From DAIDKA01 sp036267975 (lineage in GTDB: Bacteria > Pseudomonadota > Gammaproteobacteria > Steroidobacterales > Steroidobacteraceae), in assembly GCA_036267975.1 (NCBI GenBank), contig DATAVA010000041.1:1-64000 (forward strand): DNA of 64,000 bases. Direction: 5' to 3'. Shown here one piece after another: positions 1 to 8,758 of this stretch. The position numbers were made by a program, and so were the translations under genes. Below the pieces are notes generated by a model. The model searched no databases. It was not told the DNA's origin and was given only the letters and a program-made list of their open reading frames with translations. Numbering within the stretch: the stretch's first letter is position 1; every line of letters starts with the position of its first letter.

Positions 1-100
1 TGGCCGTGGCCGCCAGGCCGACGAAGAAGCCGTACAGCCACAGTGACCGTGACGTTCGGGCAACCCGCAGACCCTGCTTGATCATTTCGATTATGTTCAT
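1..100 (-). CDS. Membrane protein, N-terminal fragment cut by the window edge
   Basis: Only the first 33 codons are present; the gene runs off the left end. The peptide starts MNIIEMIKQGLR, then a basic/aromatic stretch (SRSLWLYGFF) leads into a hydrophobic helix, as in multi-pass inner-membrane proteins. The ATG at 100 has a GGGA-like ribosome site about 8 bases upstream; an in-frame ATG at 109 would sit directly on that motif. It lies on the same strand as the HAAS-type gene at 206-1171 and is separated from it by about 100 bases. The family cannot be named from this fragment. Confidence 0.55.
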   Translation of the reverse strand, partial: MNIIEMIKQGLRVARTSRSLWLYGFFVGLAATA

Positions 101-205
101 TGTCGTCATCCCATTGTGTGGCGCGAGGCCGTTCAATGGGAATAAGCCGGTGAGAGTCCCCGGTGTGACAGGTCTTCGACGGTAATGGCCGACCGGCCCC
201 GATAT

Positions 206-1171
206 TTATCGCTTTTGGATAATTTCAGGTACCCGCGTGGCGGCTCGGCGTATCCACAACACGATCTGAACCGCGTTGATGAGCAGATAGAACGGCAGCC
301 AGGCCTTGAACAGGAGCTCGGTCAGCGGATAGGCGAAGATGCGCCACCCGAAGAGGGCCCAGCACAGCAGGGCGACGAAGCAGACCCATAGCCCGAAGCG
401 GACGGCTTCGGTCGGCGCGCGCCACCGTTCAACCAGCGTCACGGCCCCGAACAGCATCAGGCGTACGGCCATCAGCACGAGCAGCGGCGGCAGCAGCCAG
501 CGTTGGAAATCGGGGTCGTACGATGCCCAGGAGGTATTCACTGCGGCGGGTAGCAGATGACCGAGTATCCAGGCCGGCGCGATCAGCAAAATGGTAAGCA
601 CGGCGCCAATCGGGGCCGCGCCCAGGGCGGCGCGCCGCCGCGTGGCTTCGGGTTCTCCCGGACGCCAATCCGTGGGGAAGGGTATCCAGAACAGCCAGTG
701 AACCGCGGGTCGTGCGTTGGTGTCCGGGTCGATGGGAAAGCGCCGCTGTACCCAGCTGGCGGCGGCAAACCACAGCACCAGAACTCCACACCAGGCGAAC
801 GCGCTGAAGCCCCAGTGCAACCACCATTCGCCGAAGGTCAGGCGCGCCGAGAATACGAGCGGCAGTGTCACCGCCCACTGAATGGCAATGCAGATTGCGG
901 CCAGTTTTAGCACCAGCGGCACGAATTCGGACTGGATGAGCTGGAATCCGCGGGGCGCGTAGCGCGCCGCGACTTCATCCGGTCGGCCGAAATGGCGCAG
1001 CACCTCGACCGTCATTTCGCCATCGGGTGAACGCCCGGCTGTTAGTGCCGCGGAGCGCACCTGCTCGGTCAGCAGCGAGCGCAGCTCGAAGCCAATGTCA
1101 TTGCGCTGCTTGCGCGGCAGTTTTGCCGCAACGTTGTTGATGTAGTCATCAATGATTGCATGCGTATCCAT
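206..1171 (-). CDS. HAAS-domain-like multi-pass membrane protein
   Basis: A 321-residue protein. Its first ~75 residues are soluble and helical (MDTHAIIDDYINNV, then KLPRKQRNDI, ending in a GRPDEVAARY motif), resembling the HAAS/DUF1700-type domain often coupled to PadR regulators. The remainder has about six hydrophobic helices. The ATG at 1171 is preferred over upstream in-frame starts because those would overlap the padR-like gene (stop at 1180) and code for arginine-rich, non-conserved sequence. It follows the PadR gene by 8 bases, so the two are probably co-transcribed. By family knowledge such proteins act as membrane partners or co-regulators of PadR-controlled transporter operons; the specific role here is inferred. 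Confidence 0.75.
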   Translation of the reverse strand: MDTHAIIDDYINNVAAKLPRKQRNDIGFELRSLLTEQVRSAALTAGRSPDGEMTVEVLRHFGRPDEVAARYAPRGFQLIQSEFVPLVLKLAAICIAIQWAVTLPLVFSARLTFGEWWLHWGFSAFAWCGVLVLWFAAASWVQRRFPIDPDTNARPAVHWLFWIPFPTDWRPGEPEATRRRAALGAAPIGAVLTILLIAPAWILGHLLPAAVNTSWASYDPDFQRWLLPPLLVLMAVRLMLFGAVTLVERWRAPTEAVRFGLWVCFVALLCWALFGWRIFAYPLTELLFKAWLPFYLLINAVQIVLWIRRAATRVPEIIQKR

Positions 1172-1179
1172 ATGCGTTC

Positions 1180-1515
1180 CTAGTCGAGCAGTTGACTCAT
1201 CGTGGCCACGAGCGCGTGCCAGTTGGCGGTCAATTCCGCCAGCAACCGGATGCCCCGGGGATTCAATTTGTAATAGCGGCGGGGCGGCCCGTCGTTGATG
1301 CGCCATTCACTGGCCAGAACGCCCTGCTCCTCGAGCCGCCGCAGCAGCGGATAGAGCGTGCCTTCTTCGATGGGCATGCCGCGCTGAGCGAGGGCCTGGC
1401 GCAGTGAATAGCCGTATTGCGCCGTGCGCAGTTGCGACAGCACGGCCAACACCAGCGCGCCTCGCCGCAGCTCGGTATCGAGCTTGGCCACAGCCTCATC
1501 ATTGACCTTTACCAT
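1180..1515 (-). CDS. PadR-family transcriptional repressor
   Basis: A 111-residue winged-helix protein. The PadR signature is clear: LRRGALVLAVL, then YGYSLRQAL, the EGTLYPLLRRLE recognition helix, and the wing RRYYKLNPRG followed by a C-terminal dimerisation helix. The ATG at 1515 is chosen because upstream in-frame codons run through the AT-rich promoter. The gene is divergent from the first permease pair (start 1659) and leads the HAAS-type gene. An inverted repeat overlapping its own -10 box (1532-1547) suggests autorepression and possible control of the divergent permease operon. The inducer is unknown. Confidence 0.9.
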   Translation of the reverse strand: MVKVNDEAVAKLDTELRRGALVLAVLSQLRTAQYGYSLRQALAQRGMPIEEGTLYPLLRRLEEQGVLASEWRINDGPPRRYYKLNPRGIRLLAELTANWHALVATMSQLLD

Positions 1516-1517
1516 GT

Positions 1518-1568
1518 TACATACACCACAGTGTATCGCACTATACATAGTCATACACAGTAAGGCAA
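1518..1568 (-). promoter_or_regulatory. padR promoter with overlapping palindromic operator
   Basis: On the minus strand a -35 box TTGCCT (1568-1563) and a -10 box TATAGT (1545-1540) are 17 bases apart and end 25 bases before the PadR start codon. A perfect inverted repeat, TGTAT-N6-ATACA (1532-1547), covers the -10 box, and further TGTAT/ATACA half sites flank it (about 1518-1526 and 1551-1558). This matches the TGTAT/ATACA-rich sites bound by PadR proteins. On the plus strand a TATACAT (1542-1548) could serve as -10 for the divergent permease operon, so one operator may control both directions. Confidence 0.6.
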
Positions 1569-1658
1569 CGCCAGCGATGCTGCACTGCATTGAGGGCTAC
1601 TGCCGGTACCACGGCTTGGCGGGTACGGCGGCGCGGCCTAGACTGCCGGCCTCACGTC

Positions 1659-2801
1659 ATGAAATATCTGTTCCTCATCTGGTCCGGCATGTGGCGCAAG
1701 CGCACCCGCGCCGCGCTGATCCTGCTGCAGGTCACGGTGGCGTTCACCCTGTTCGGCGTGCTGCAGGGACTGAATACCGGCATCAAGCAGGCCATCAGCA
1801 AGGCGCACGCGGACCGCATGTATGTGCTCAGCCGCGTGAGCAGTGGTGATTCGCTGCCGTTGGCGTTGCTCGATGACATCAGGCGCGTGCGCGGGGTCGT
1901 GGCGGTGAGCGAACAAAGCGGCATCGGGGGCACCTATCAGAACCCCGACCAGCAGGTCGGCGCCAACGCCGTGGACGCGCCAAGCTTCGCGCGCATCTTT
2001 CCCGAGATCGTGATTCCGCCGGCGCAGGTCGCGGCGCTTGACCGCACCCGCACCGGGGCGATTGTGGGCGAGCAGCTCGCGCGTCGCTACGGCTGGAAGC
2101 TGGGCCAGCGCATCACCATTCAGTCGCCTCTGACGCAGCGTAACGGTTCGCGTGACTGGAGCTTCGACATCGTCGGTTTCTACACGGACCCGGACGATCC
2201 GGATCGGACGAATTCGCTTTACATCAACTACGCATACCTCAACGAGGCGCGCGATGCCAATCGCGACACCGTCGGAGACTTCATCGTGCAGATCGATGAT
2301 CCGAAACGTTCGGCGAGCATCGGCCACGACATCGACGCCCTATTCGCGAATTCCCCGCATGAGACGCGCACCCAGTCCGAATCGGACATCGCCGCCTCGC
2401 AGGTGCAGCGCATCGGTGACATTGATTTTCTCGCCCACGCGGTCACCGCAGCGGCATTTTTCGCACTGCTGTTCGCGACCGGCGCGCTCATGATGCAGAC
2501 CATCCGCGAGCGCACCTCGGAGCTTGCGGTGCTGAAGACGTTCGGCTTCGCGGACCGGCGTGTCATGGGGCTCATCCTGGCCGAGGCGCTGCTCTCGTGC
2601 CTGCTGGGCGCGGCTCTCGGACTTGCGATTGCGGCGCTGCTGCTGCCGCAGGCGAAACAGCTCATCGGGCTGGGCTATCTCCCGGGCGCCGTCATCATCG
2701 AAGGGTTCGTCGCGGCCATCATTCTGGCGCTCATCAGTGGCGCCATTCCCGCCTGGCGCGGCCTGAAGCTGCAGGTCGCGACGGCGCTGTCGCGGCGCTG
2801 A
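1659..2801 (+). CDS. FtsX/MacB-type ABC transporter permease, pair 1, A-type
   Basis: A 380-residue inner-membrane protein. One N-terminal helix (ITGAMWRKR-like start MKYLFLIWSGMW, then hydrophobic) is followed by a ~220-residue periplasmic MacB-like domain (GQRITIQSPL, DIVGFYTDPDD) and three C-terminal helices with the FtsX-type RERTSELAVLKTFGF motif. The ATG at 1659 is chosen because the A-type paralogues at 9910 and 18410 start with the same MK/VK-x-x-PLVW pattern. It is 9 bases upstream of its B-type partner. No ATP-binding subunit is adjacent. By family knowledge such permeases work with a MacB/LolD-like ATPase to move or extract substrates across the envelope; the substrate is unknown. 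Confidence 0.88.
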   Translation: MKYLFLIWSGMWRKRTRAALILLQVTVAFTLFGVLQGLNTGIKQAISKAHADRMYVLSRVSSGDSLPLALLDDIRRVRGVVAVSEQSGIGGTYQNPDQQVGANAVDAPSFARIFPEIVIPPAQVAALDRTRTGAIVGEQLARRYGWKLGQRITIQSPLTQRNGSRDWSFDIVGFYTDPDDPDRTNSLYINYAYLNEARDANRDTVGDFIVQIDDPKRSASIGHDIDALFANSPHETRTQSESDIAASQVQRIGDIDFLAHAVTAAAFFALLFATGALMMQTIRERTSELAVLKTFGFADRRVMGLILAEALLSCLLGAALGLAIAALLLPQAKQLIGLGYLPGAVIIEGFVAAIILALISGAIPAWRGLKLQVATALSRR

Positions 2802-2810
2802 GAACCAGCG

Positions 2811-3971
2811 ATGCGATCACTCAGACAGACGGCGGCACTCACCTTTTTCGGACTGCGCAGCATTCCGTCGCGCCTGGGGGCGTCGCTGGTCACGGTCATC
2901 AGCATCATGACGGTCGTCGCGGTGCTACTGTCGCTGCTGTCGATGGGCGAGGGCGCGCAGTTCTGGGAAACGGGGCAGGCACGGCTCGATCGGGCGGTGG
3001 TCTTAAGCCACGGCGCCCTCAGTCCGTTTGCCAGTCGGCTCACGCACGCGGATATCGCGACCCTGTCGCAGGAGCCGGGCGTCAAGACGGACACGGACGG
3101 CACGCGACTGGTGACCGCGGGCAGTATGGTAGCCGTCGACGTCGTCACCAGGGCGAACGAGCGCGGCACCCTCTATATGCTCGGCATGACGAACCGCCGC
3201 GTCTATCCGGAGGTTCACGTGCTGGCCGGCCACTGGCCGAGATCCGGGCTGCACGAACTGGCCGTGAGCCGCGTGGCGCAGCGGCTCGACCAGGGCGTTC
3301 AAATCGGTGATCGGGTGCGCATTCGCGGCTCGGACTGGACCATCGTCGGTGTGTTCGAGGACGCGAAGGGCGTGTACGAACAGGTCCTGTTCGGCGATGG
3401 TGAAACGGTGCTTGCTGCATTCGGCCGCGACGCCTACCAGCAGTTCGTCGTGATGCTCGATTCACCCGCCTCATTCGCGCGCTTCAAGCAGGCCGTGCTG
3501 GCCGATCCGACGCTCAAGGTGGACGTCACTACCGAGGTCGCGAATCGCGAGTCCTCATTCCGGGGACTGCGCGGGCTGCTCGACTTCGTCAGTTATTTCA
3601 TCGGCACGCTGATGGCGATGGGCGCGGTGTGCGCGGCCCTGTCGAGTCTGTATGCCTCCGTGGATGCGCGCGGCCGTGACATCGCGACCCTGCGGGCACT
3701 GGGCTTCGGCGCCGCCCCCGTGTTTGCCTCGGTGCTCATCGAAGGCATGCTGCTGGCGCTGGGCGCTGCCATCGTCGGCGCGACATTCGCCTGGCTGGTG
3801 TTCAACGGCCGGGTGATCAGCACTCAGGGCCTCACCTTTCCGCTTGCCGTGAGTCCACATCTGGCCGTCATCTGCGTAATATGGGCACTTGCGATCGGAC
3901 TTATCGGGGGACTGCTACCCGCGCTGCGCGCGGCCCGCGTCCCGGTGGCCTTCGCCATGCGGGAGACGTAG
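2811..3971 (+). CDS. FtsX/MacB-type ABC transporter permease, pair 1, B-type
   Basis: A 386-residue permease with the same fold as its partner: an N-terminal helix (SIMTVVAVLLSLLSM), a periplasmic domain containing AGHWPRSGLHELAVS and GDRVRIRGSDWTIVGVFED, then three helices carrying ARGRDIATLRALGFG and FNGRVISTQG. The blocks are shared closely with the B-type proteins at 7564-8748 and 16036-17193, showing that the pairs arose by duplication. The stop is 3 bases before the S46 peptidase start, so transporter and peptidase are almost certainly in one transcript. Function beyond membership of a heteromeric permease is inferred. Confidence 0.88.
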   Translation: MRSLRQTAALTFFGLRSIPSRLGASLVTVISIMTVVAVLLSLLSMGEGAQFWETGQARLDRAVVLSHGALSPFASRLTHADIATLSQEPGVKTDTDGTRLVTAGSMVAVDVVTRANERGTLYMLGMTNRRVYPEVHVLAGHWPRSGLHELAVSRVAQRLDQGVQIGDRVRIRGSDWTIVGVFEDAKGVYEQVLFGDGETVLAAFGRDAYQQFVVMLDSPASFARFKQAVLADPTLKVDVTTEVANRESSFRGLRGLLDFVSYFIGTLMAMGAVCAALSSLYASVDARGRDIATLRALGFGAAPVFASVLIEGMLLALGAAIVGATFAWLVFNGRVISTQGLTFPLAVSPHLAVICVIWALAIGLIGGLLPALRAARVPVAFAMRET

Positions 3972-3974
3972 CCC

Positions 3975-6038
3975 ATGAAGTTATTGCCCATCGTGTTCAC
4001 CGTCGCGGCCATGGTTTTTGTCGGTGCGACGTTTGCCGATGAGGGCATGTGGACATTCGACAATTTTCCCTCGGCAGCGGTGCGCGAAAAATACGGCGTC
4101 GATATAGACAAGGCATGGCTTGAGCGCGTGCAGCGCGCCGCGGTGCGGCTGTCCTCCGGATGCTCGGCGTCCATCGTCACCGCCGATGGGCTGGTCCTGA
4201 CCAACAATCATTGTGTGCGCGACTGTGCCCAAGCCCTCTCATCCGCCGGTCGCGATTACGTCAAGGACGGATTTTCCGCCGCCGCGAAGACGCAGGAGCG
4301 GCTGTGCCCGGGCTTGCAGGCGGAGATACTGACCGGCATCACGGACGTCACCGCCCGCGTCACGGATGCCGTCAAAGGCAAAACGGGTGAGCCCTTCGTC
4401 AAGGCGCGTGATGCGCAGATCGCGCAGATCGAGAAGGCCGGCTGCGAGGGGCGCGAATCCCAGTATCGCTGTCAGGTGATCAAGCTCTATCAGGGTGGAC
4501 AGTACGAGCTCTACACCTACCGCAAGTACACCGACGTGCGCCTGGTATTCGCGCCGGAAGCGCAGATGGCATTTTTCGGCGGTGATCCCGACAATTTCAA
4601 TTTTCCGCGCTATGACCTCGACTTTTCAATCGTCCGGCTCTACGAAAATGACATGCCGGTGAAGACCCCGGACCATCTGGTGTGGCAGGCGACGCCACCG
4701 CGGGATGCAGAACCGGTATTCGTGGCGGGCAACCCGGGCAGCACCGACCGGCTGCTCACGGCGGCCCAACTTACATTCATCCGCGATGTCTCGCTGCCCA
4801 CGACCCTGCTGCTGTATTCGGAGCTGCGCGGCCGCCTCATACGTTTCAGCGAGGAAAGCGCCGAGCATGCGCGCACTGCCGACCGCCTTCTGTTTGGTCT
4901 TGAGAACAGCTTCAAGGCCCTGTACGGAGAAGAGAAGGCGTTGACGGACCCCACGCTGATCGCAGCCAAGCGGCGCACGGACGCATCGTTGCAGATGGAA
5001 GTGAAAAAGAGACCGGAGCTGAGCAAGGAGCTCGGCGATCCGTGGGCGCGGATCAGCCACGTGCAGCAGGTTCGCGCCGCTTTGTATCTTCCCTACACCT
5101 TCACCGAGGCTCGCGCCGGCATCGGCTCGGATCTGTTCAGTTACGCAAGAGTGCTGGTGCGCGCCGCGGCGGAACGCACCAGGCCGAACGGCGCGCGGTT
5201 GCGTGAATTCACCGATGCGCGCCTGCCGCAGATTGAGAAGAGCGTGCTGGATGATCATCCGGTGTACCCGGAGCTGGAGCAGGTCGCCCTGGAGTTCTGG
5301 TTATCCAAGCTGCGCGAGTACCTGACGGTCGATGATCCGCGCACCAAGATATTCCTGGGGAAGGACTCGCCGGAGGACTTGTCGGCGCGCCTGGCCAAAT
5401 CGGGCTTGGGCAATGTCGCCCTGCGCAAGAAGCTCTGGGAGGGTGGCGAAGCGGCGATCCGCGCGTCGGAGGATCCGATGATCCGGTTTGTGCTGGCGAC
5501 GGATGGCGCGAGCCGCGCGGCGCGCACCGATTATGAGAGCCGCGTGGACGGTCCGATCGACATGGCGACGGAACAGATTGCGCGGGCGCGTTTCGCCGTC
5601 TACGGAACGAGTGTCTACCCTGACGCGACATTCTCGCTGCGCCTGAGTTTCGGCAAAGTCGGCGGCTGGACCGACAACGGCCGCACCATCGGGCCGTTCA
5701 CGCATTTTGGTGGTCTGTGGCAGCGGGCGACGGGACAACCGCCATTCGAGCTCGCGCCGCGCTGGGTGGGCAGCGCGGCCAAGGTCGACCCTAATACCAT
5801 TTTCGACTTTGTCACCGACAATGACATCATCGGCGGCAACTCCGGCTCACCGGTGATCAATGCGCAAGGTCACGTGATCGGCGCCGTGTTCGACGGCAAT
5901 ATCGAAAGTCTCGGCGGGGATTTCGGATTCAACGCCAAGGTCAACCGAGCGGTGGCGGTATCGACGGCCGCCATCACCGAGGCGCTGCAGAAAATCTACG
6001 GCAATCCGGCCTTGGTGGCGGACTTGGAAGCCCAGTAG
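3975..6038 (+). CDS. S46-family dipeptidyl peptidase (DPP7/DPP11 type), exported
   Basis: A 687-residue protein close to the usual S46 length of about 700-720. A signal peptide (MKLLPIVFTVAAMVFVGATFA) is followed by the family start DEGMWTFDNFP. The catalytic triad is visible: His79 in LTNNHCV, Asp216 in RYDLDFS, and Ser623 in GGNSGSPV. The residue 18 positions after the serine is Gly (FDGN); in characterised Porphyromonas enzymes Gly here goes with DPP7-like preference for hydrophobic P1 residues and Arg with DPP11-like acidic preference. It acts in the periplasm, releasing dipeptides from peptide N-termini. It follows the permease pair by 3 bases and precedes the GH105-like fusion by 1 base. 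Confidence 0.93.
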   Translation: MKLLPIVFTVAAMVFVGATFADEGMWTFDNFPSAAVREKYGVDIDKAWLERVQRAAVRLSSGCSASIVTADGLVLTNNHCVRDCAQALSSAGRDYVKDGFSAAAKTQERLCPGLQAEILTGITDVTARVTDAVKGKTGEPFVKARDAQIAQIEKAGCEGRESQYRCQVIKLYQGGQYELYTYRKYTDVRLVFAPEAQMAFFGGDPDNFNFPRYDLDFSIVRLYENDMPVKTPDHLVWQATPPRDAEPVFVAGNPGSTDRLLTAAQLTFIRDVSLPTTLLLYSELRGRLIRFSEESAEHARTADRLLFGLENSFKALYGEEKALTDPTLIAAKRRTDASLQMEVKKRPELSKELGDPWARISHVQQVRAALYLPYTFTEARAGIGSDLFSYARVLVRAAAERTRPNGARLREFTDARLPQIEKSVLDDHPVYPELEQVALEFWLSKLREYLTVDDPRTKIFLGKDSPEDLSARLAKSGLGNVALRKKLWEGGEAAIRASEDPMIRFVLATDGASRAARTDYESRVDGPIDMATEQIARARFAVYGTSVYPDATFSLRLSFGKVGGWTDNGRTIGPFTHFGGLWQRATGQPPFELAPRWVGSAAKVDPNTIFDFVTDNDIIGGNSGSPVINAQGHVIGAVFDGNIESLGGDFGFNAKVNRAVAVSTAAITEALQKIYGNPALVADLEAQ

Positions 6039-6039
6039 C

Positions 6040-7533
6040 GTGAGAAGTCTGGCGCTGCTTATCCTGACCGCGTTGCTCGCCAGACCGCTGGTCGCAGCCG
6101 AAGTGTTCGACATCGGTCTGGCGGCCAACGGCACGCGCATCGATGCCGTTGCGGTCGAGGCCCGCGCCAGGTCCGCACCGACGGTCGTGCTGGTCGGCGG
6201 CCTGCATGGGGACGATGCGACCACCGCGGCGGTGCGCGCCGCCGTGGCCGCGTACGAACTCAGCCGCCAGCGTGCGGTAAACCTGCTCGCCGTGCCGCTC
6301 GCCAACCCCGACGGCGCCACTGTGATGTTTCCGCCGCAGGGTATCGCGTATCGCGAGCATCCGGAGTCGCAGGTGCTGTGGCGCTGGCTGGGTACACAGG
6401 CACCGGACCTCGTGCTCATCGCGGGGGACGATGCGGGTGGCCTGATGGAGGCACTGACCTCGCAGAAGGTGGCCGACATGGGCCGCATACCGGCGCGCCT
6501 ATGGTCCGGCAAAATCGATGACTGGACGGCGCACCCGGAAATCCTCGCAACTTCCGATGCCCGCGCAGAACTCGAACGTCGGCGCGCGCGCTCGCCGCGA
6601 CAGCTGGCGCAGGAGCTCGCGGCCTTCTACGGGCGGGATTTCAACCAGCCCTGGTATATCGGGGCGATCGCCCTGATCGCGCGCGCGCGCCTCGGCGATG
6701 TCGATGACGTGCGGCGGCTCGTCGAGCCCTATGCCGATGGCAGCAAGGACAGTCTGGCGCACCCCAGTGAACTGGTGCTCGGCGGCCACATCATCTTCAC
6801 GGAGCTGGCGCGCCGAACCGGCGATCCGCGCTATGTCGCGATGGTTCGCAAGGTCGCCGACCTGGGCTTTGATGCCTCCGGACAGATGCTCGAAGCCATG
6901 CCCTACAACGACCAGTTCAGCGATGGCATTTTCATGGGCACCGTCATTGTCGCCCAGGCCGGAGCGCTGACCGGAGTCAGCAAGTATTTCGACCTGGCCG
7001 ATCGGCATCTGCGTTTCATGCAGAAGCTCGATCTGCGCCCCGACGGGCTCTACCGCCATCAGCCCGCGACCGATGCGGCCTGGGGCCGCGGCAATGGTTT
7101 CGCCGCCATCGGCTTGGCGATGACGCTGTCGGAGCTGCCGCACGCGCACAAGGGTTACGCACACGCCCTGCAGAGCTATCAGCAGCTGATGGCGGCCCTG
7201 TTGCGGTGGCAAACGCGCGATGGGCTGTGGCGCAATGTCATCGACCATCCGGGCGCGTACCCGGAGTTCTCGGCCACCGCGATGATCGGCTTCGCGATGC
7301 AGCGCGGACTTGCGAATGGCTGGATCAAGGGGTCGCGCTACCGCCATGCCGTCGATCAGGCTTGGCTGGCGGTGAACTCGCGCAGCTCCTCGTCAGGCTC
7401 ATTCGTCGATGTCTGCGAGTCCACCGCGCGCATGACCTCGCTGGAGCAGTATCTGCGGCGCGCCGCCATCCTCGGCAACGACCCACGCGGTGGCGCCATG
7501 GCGATGCTGTTCGCGACGGAACTGATGAAGTAA
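6040..7533 (+). CDS. Exported fusion: degenerate M14-like domain plus GH88/GH105-like domain
   Basis: A 497-residue protein starting at GTG 6040, one base after the S46 stop. A signal peptide (to about residue 20) precedes an M14 carboxypeptidase-like segment with GGLHGDD (His56, Asp59) and NPDG (~residue 88). The zinc motif reads HxxD rather than HxxE, and the expected second His segment reads LIAGDDAG, so zinc-peptidase activity is doubtful. From ~190 to the end there is an (alpha/alpha)6-barrel-like domain with unsaturated-glycuronyl-hydrolase signatures: NDQFSDGIFMG, AWGRGNGFAA, RDGLWRNVIDHP and SATAMIGFAM. The C-terminal half most resembles GH105 (rhamnogalacturonyl hydrolase) proteins. 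The substrate is unknown; context suggests processing of an envelope glycan or glycopeptide. Confidence 0.78.
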   Translation: MRSLALLILTALLARPLVAAEVFDIGLAANGTRIDAVAVEARARSAPTVVLVGGLHGDDATTAAVRAAVAAYELSRQRAVNLLAVPLANPDGATVMFPPQGIAYREHPESQVLWRWLGTQAPDLVLIAGDDAGGLMEALTSQKVADMGRIPARLWSGKIDDWTAHPEILATSDARAELERRRARSPRQLAQELAAFYGRDFNQPWYIGAIALIARARLGDVDDVRRLVEPYADGSKDSLAHPSELVLGGHIIFTELARRTGDPRYVAMVRKVADLGFDASGQMLEAMPYNDQFSDGIFMGTVIVAQAGALTGVSKYFDLADRHLRFMQKLDLRPDGLYRHQPATDAAWGRGNGFAAIGLAMTLSELPHAHKGYAHALQSYQQLMAALLRWQTRDGLWRNVIDHPGAYPEFSATAMIGFAMQRGLANGWIKGSRYRHAVDQAWLAVNSRSSSSGSFVDVCESTARMTSLEQYLRRAAILGNDPRGGAMAMLFATELMK

Positions 7534-7563
7534 CGGCGAACACACACGGCTCGTGGAATTGCG

Positions 7564-8748
7564 TCAGTTCTCGTGCAACAGGGTGGGGATATTCGCCCGC
7601 GCCGCGCGGATCGCCGGCAGCAGCCCACCGGCCAGTCCGAGCAGGCAGGCGAGGGCGACTGCGCTGAGCACCAGGCGGGGAGCAATGGTCAGGGAATAGA
7701 CCAGCTGCGAGTCGTACACCGCGCCACCGAGCGTACTGATGGTGACGCCATTGAATGCGCCGTAGGAAATTGCCACACCGATCGCGGCGCCGATCAGCGC
7801 GAGCAGCAGTGCCTCGATCAGGACCGCGACGGCAATGGCGGCGCCCGAGAAGCCGATGGCCCGCACGGTTGCCATTTCGGTCGCGCGTTTCACGACCGAG
7901 GAGTACATGGAATTGAGTGCGGCAAACACCGCGCCCAACGCCATGATCGAGCCGATGGCGTAGGTCACCAGGCGCAGGATGTGATTGACGGGGTCGGATG
8001 CCGTCGCCAGGTACTGCGGTTCACTGCTCACCGTGACGGTCAGTCGCTCATCCTGCACGATGGCGTTGCGCAGGGTCGTGATGGCGCTGGGCGAATCGAG
8101 CGCCACGACCAGGCTGTTGAAGGTATCCATCTTGAAGGCCGACATGAGGGTTTGCGCATCGGCGATCAGCTCGGACTCGCGTGCGCCATTGCCGCCGGCG
8201 AACACGCCGACGACGGTCCAGTCGCCCTGCGGCAGGCGCACCCGGTCTCCGACCTGCAGGCCCGCGAATTGGGATTGCGCGGCTGCTCCGACCAGCAGTT
8301 CCTGGGTGCCCGTCCGCAGCATGCGCCCGGCCACCAGCCTCAGCTCAGGACGCAAGGCGAAATACTCAGGACCGACGCCACGCAGGGTCACGTTGACATC
8401 GGAATGATCGCCCAGGCGCGCGACCGGCGCCGCCAGGACCACTTCGGCGGAGGCGAGCGGATTGCCGCGTGCGTCGCGCCGCAGCCCGGCGGCGTGCAGG
8501 ATTTCGGCGACCGCGTCGCGTGACAGGCTGCTGCCGTCTTCGCTCGTGGCATCGCGCGACAGCACGATGGCGCGATCCGGGCGCCCATCGCCTTGCAGCG
8601 TTGCGCGAAAGCCGAGGTACATGGCGAGCACGGGTATGAGCACGACCACGACGCCGGCGATACCGACCACGATCACCAGCGAGTTGCCGAGTCGGCGCGG
8701 GATGTCGCGCACACTCATGGCGGTGAGCACCGGGATCTGGCGCATCAT
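7564..8748 (-). CDS. FtsX/MacB-type ABC transporter permease, pair 2, B-type
   Basis: A 394-residue permease: one N-terminal helix, a periplasmic domain (LRPELRLVAGRMLRTGTQELLVG, split here as AGRMLRTGTQELLVG and GDRVRLPQGDWTVVGVF) and three C-terminal helices with KRATEMATVRAIGFSG and FNGVTISTLGG. The ATG at 8748 (or the next one at 8745) is chosen because it lies 10 bases after the A-type partner's stop, and upstream codons would overlap that gene. It is the last gene of the long minus-strand run and converges on the GH105-like gene with about 30 bases between stops. It pairs with 8759-9910; no ATPase accompanies them. Confidence 0.87.
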   Translation of the reverse strand: MMRQIPVLTAMSVRDIPRRLGNSLVIVVGIAGVVVVLIPVLAMYLGFRATLQGDGRPDRAIVLSRDATSEDGSSLSRDAVAEILHAAGLRRDARGNPLASAEVVLAAPVARLGDHSDVNVTLRGVGPEYFALRPELRLVAGRMLRTGTQELLVGAAAQSQFAGLQVGDRVRLPQGDWTVVGVFAGGNGARESELIADAQTLMSAFKMDTFNSLVVALDSPSAITTLRNAIVQDERLTVTVSSEPQYLATASDPVNHILRLVTYAIGSIMALGAVFAALNSMYSSVVKRATEMATVRAIGFSGAAIAVAVLIEALLLALIGAAIGVAISYGAFNGVTISTLGGAVYDSQLVYSLTIAPRLVLSAVALACLLGLAGGLLPAIRAARANIPTLLHEN

Positions 8749-8758
8749 GGCCAAAGGA

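Noticed and set aside
134..175. Plus-strand segment resembling part of a cobalamin riboswitch (GGGAA, GCCGGTGAGAGTCC)
   Set aside because: Only the small core-like piece is present, the conserved downstream boxes are missing, and no plus-strand gene follows; both neighbouring genes are on the minus strand.
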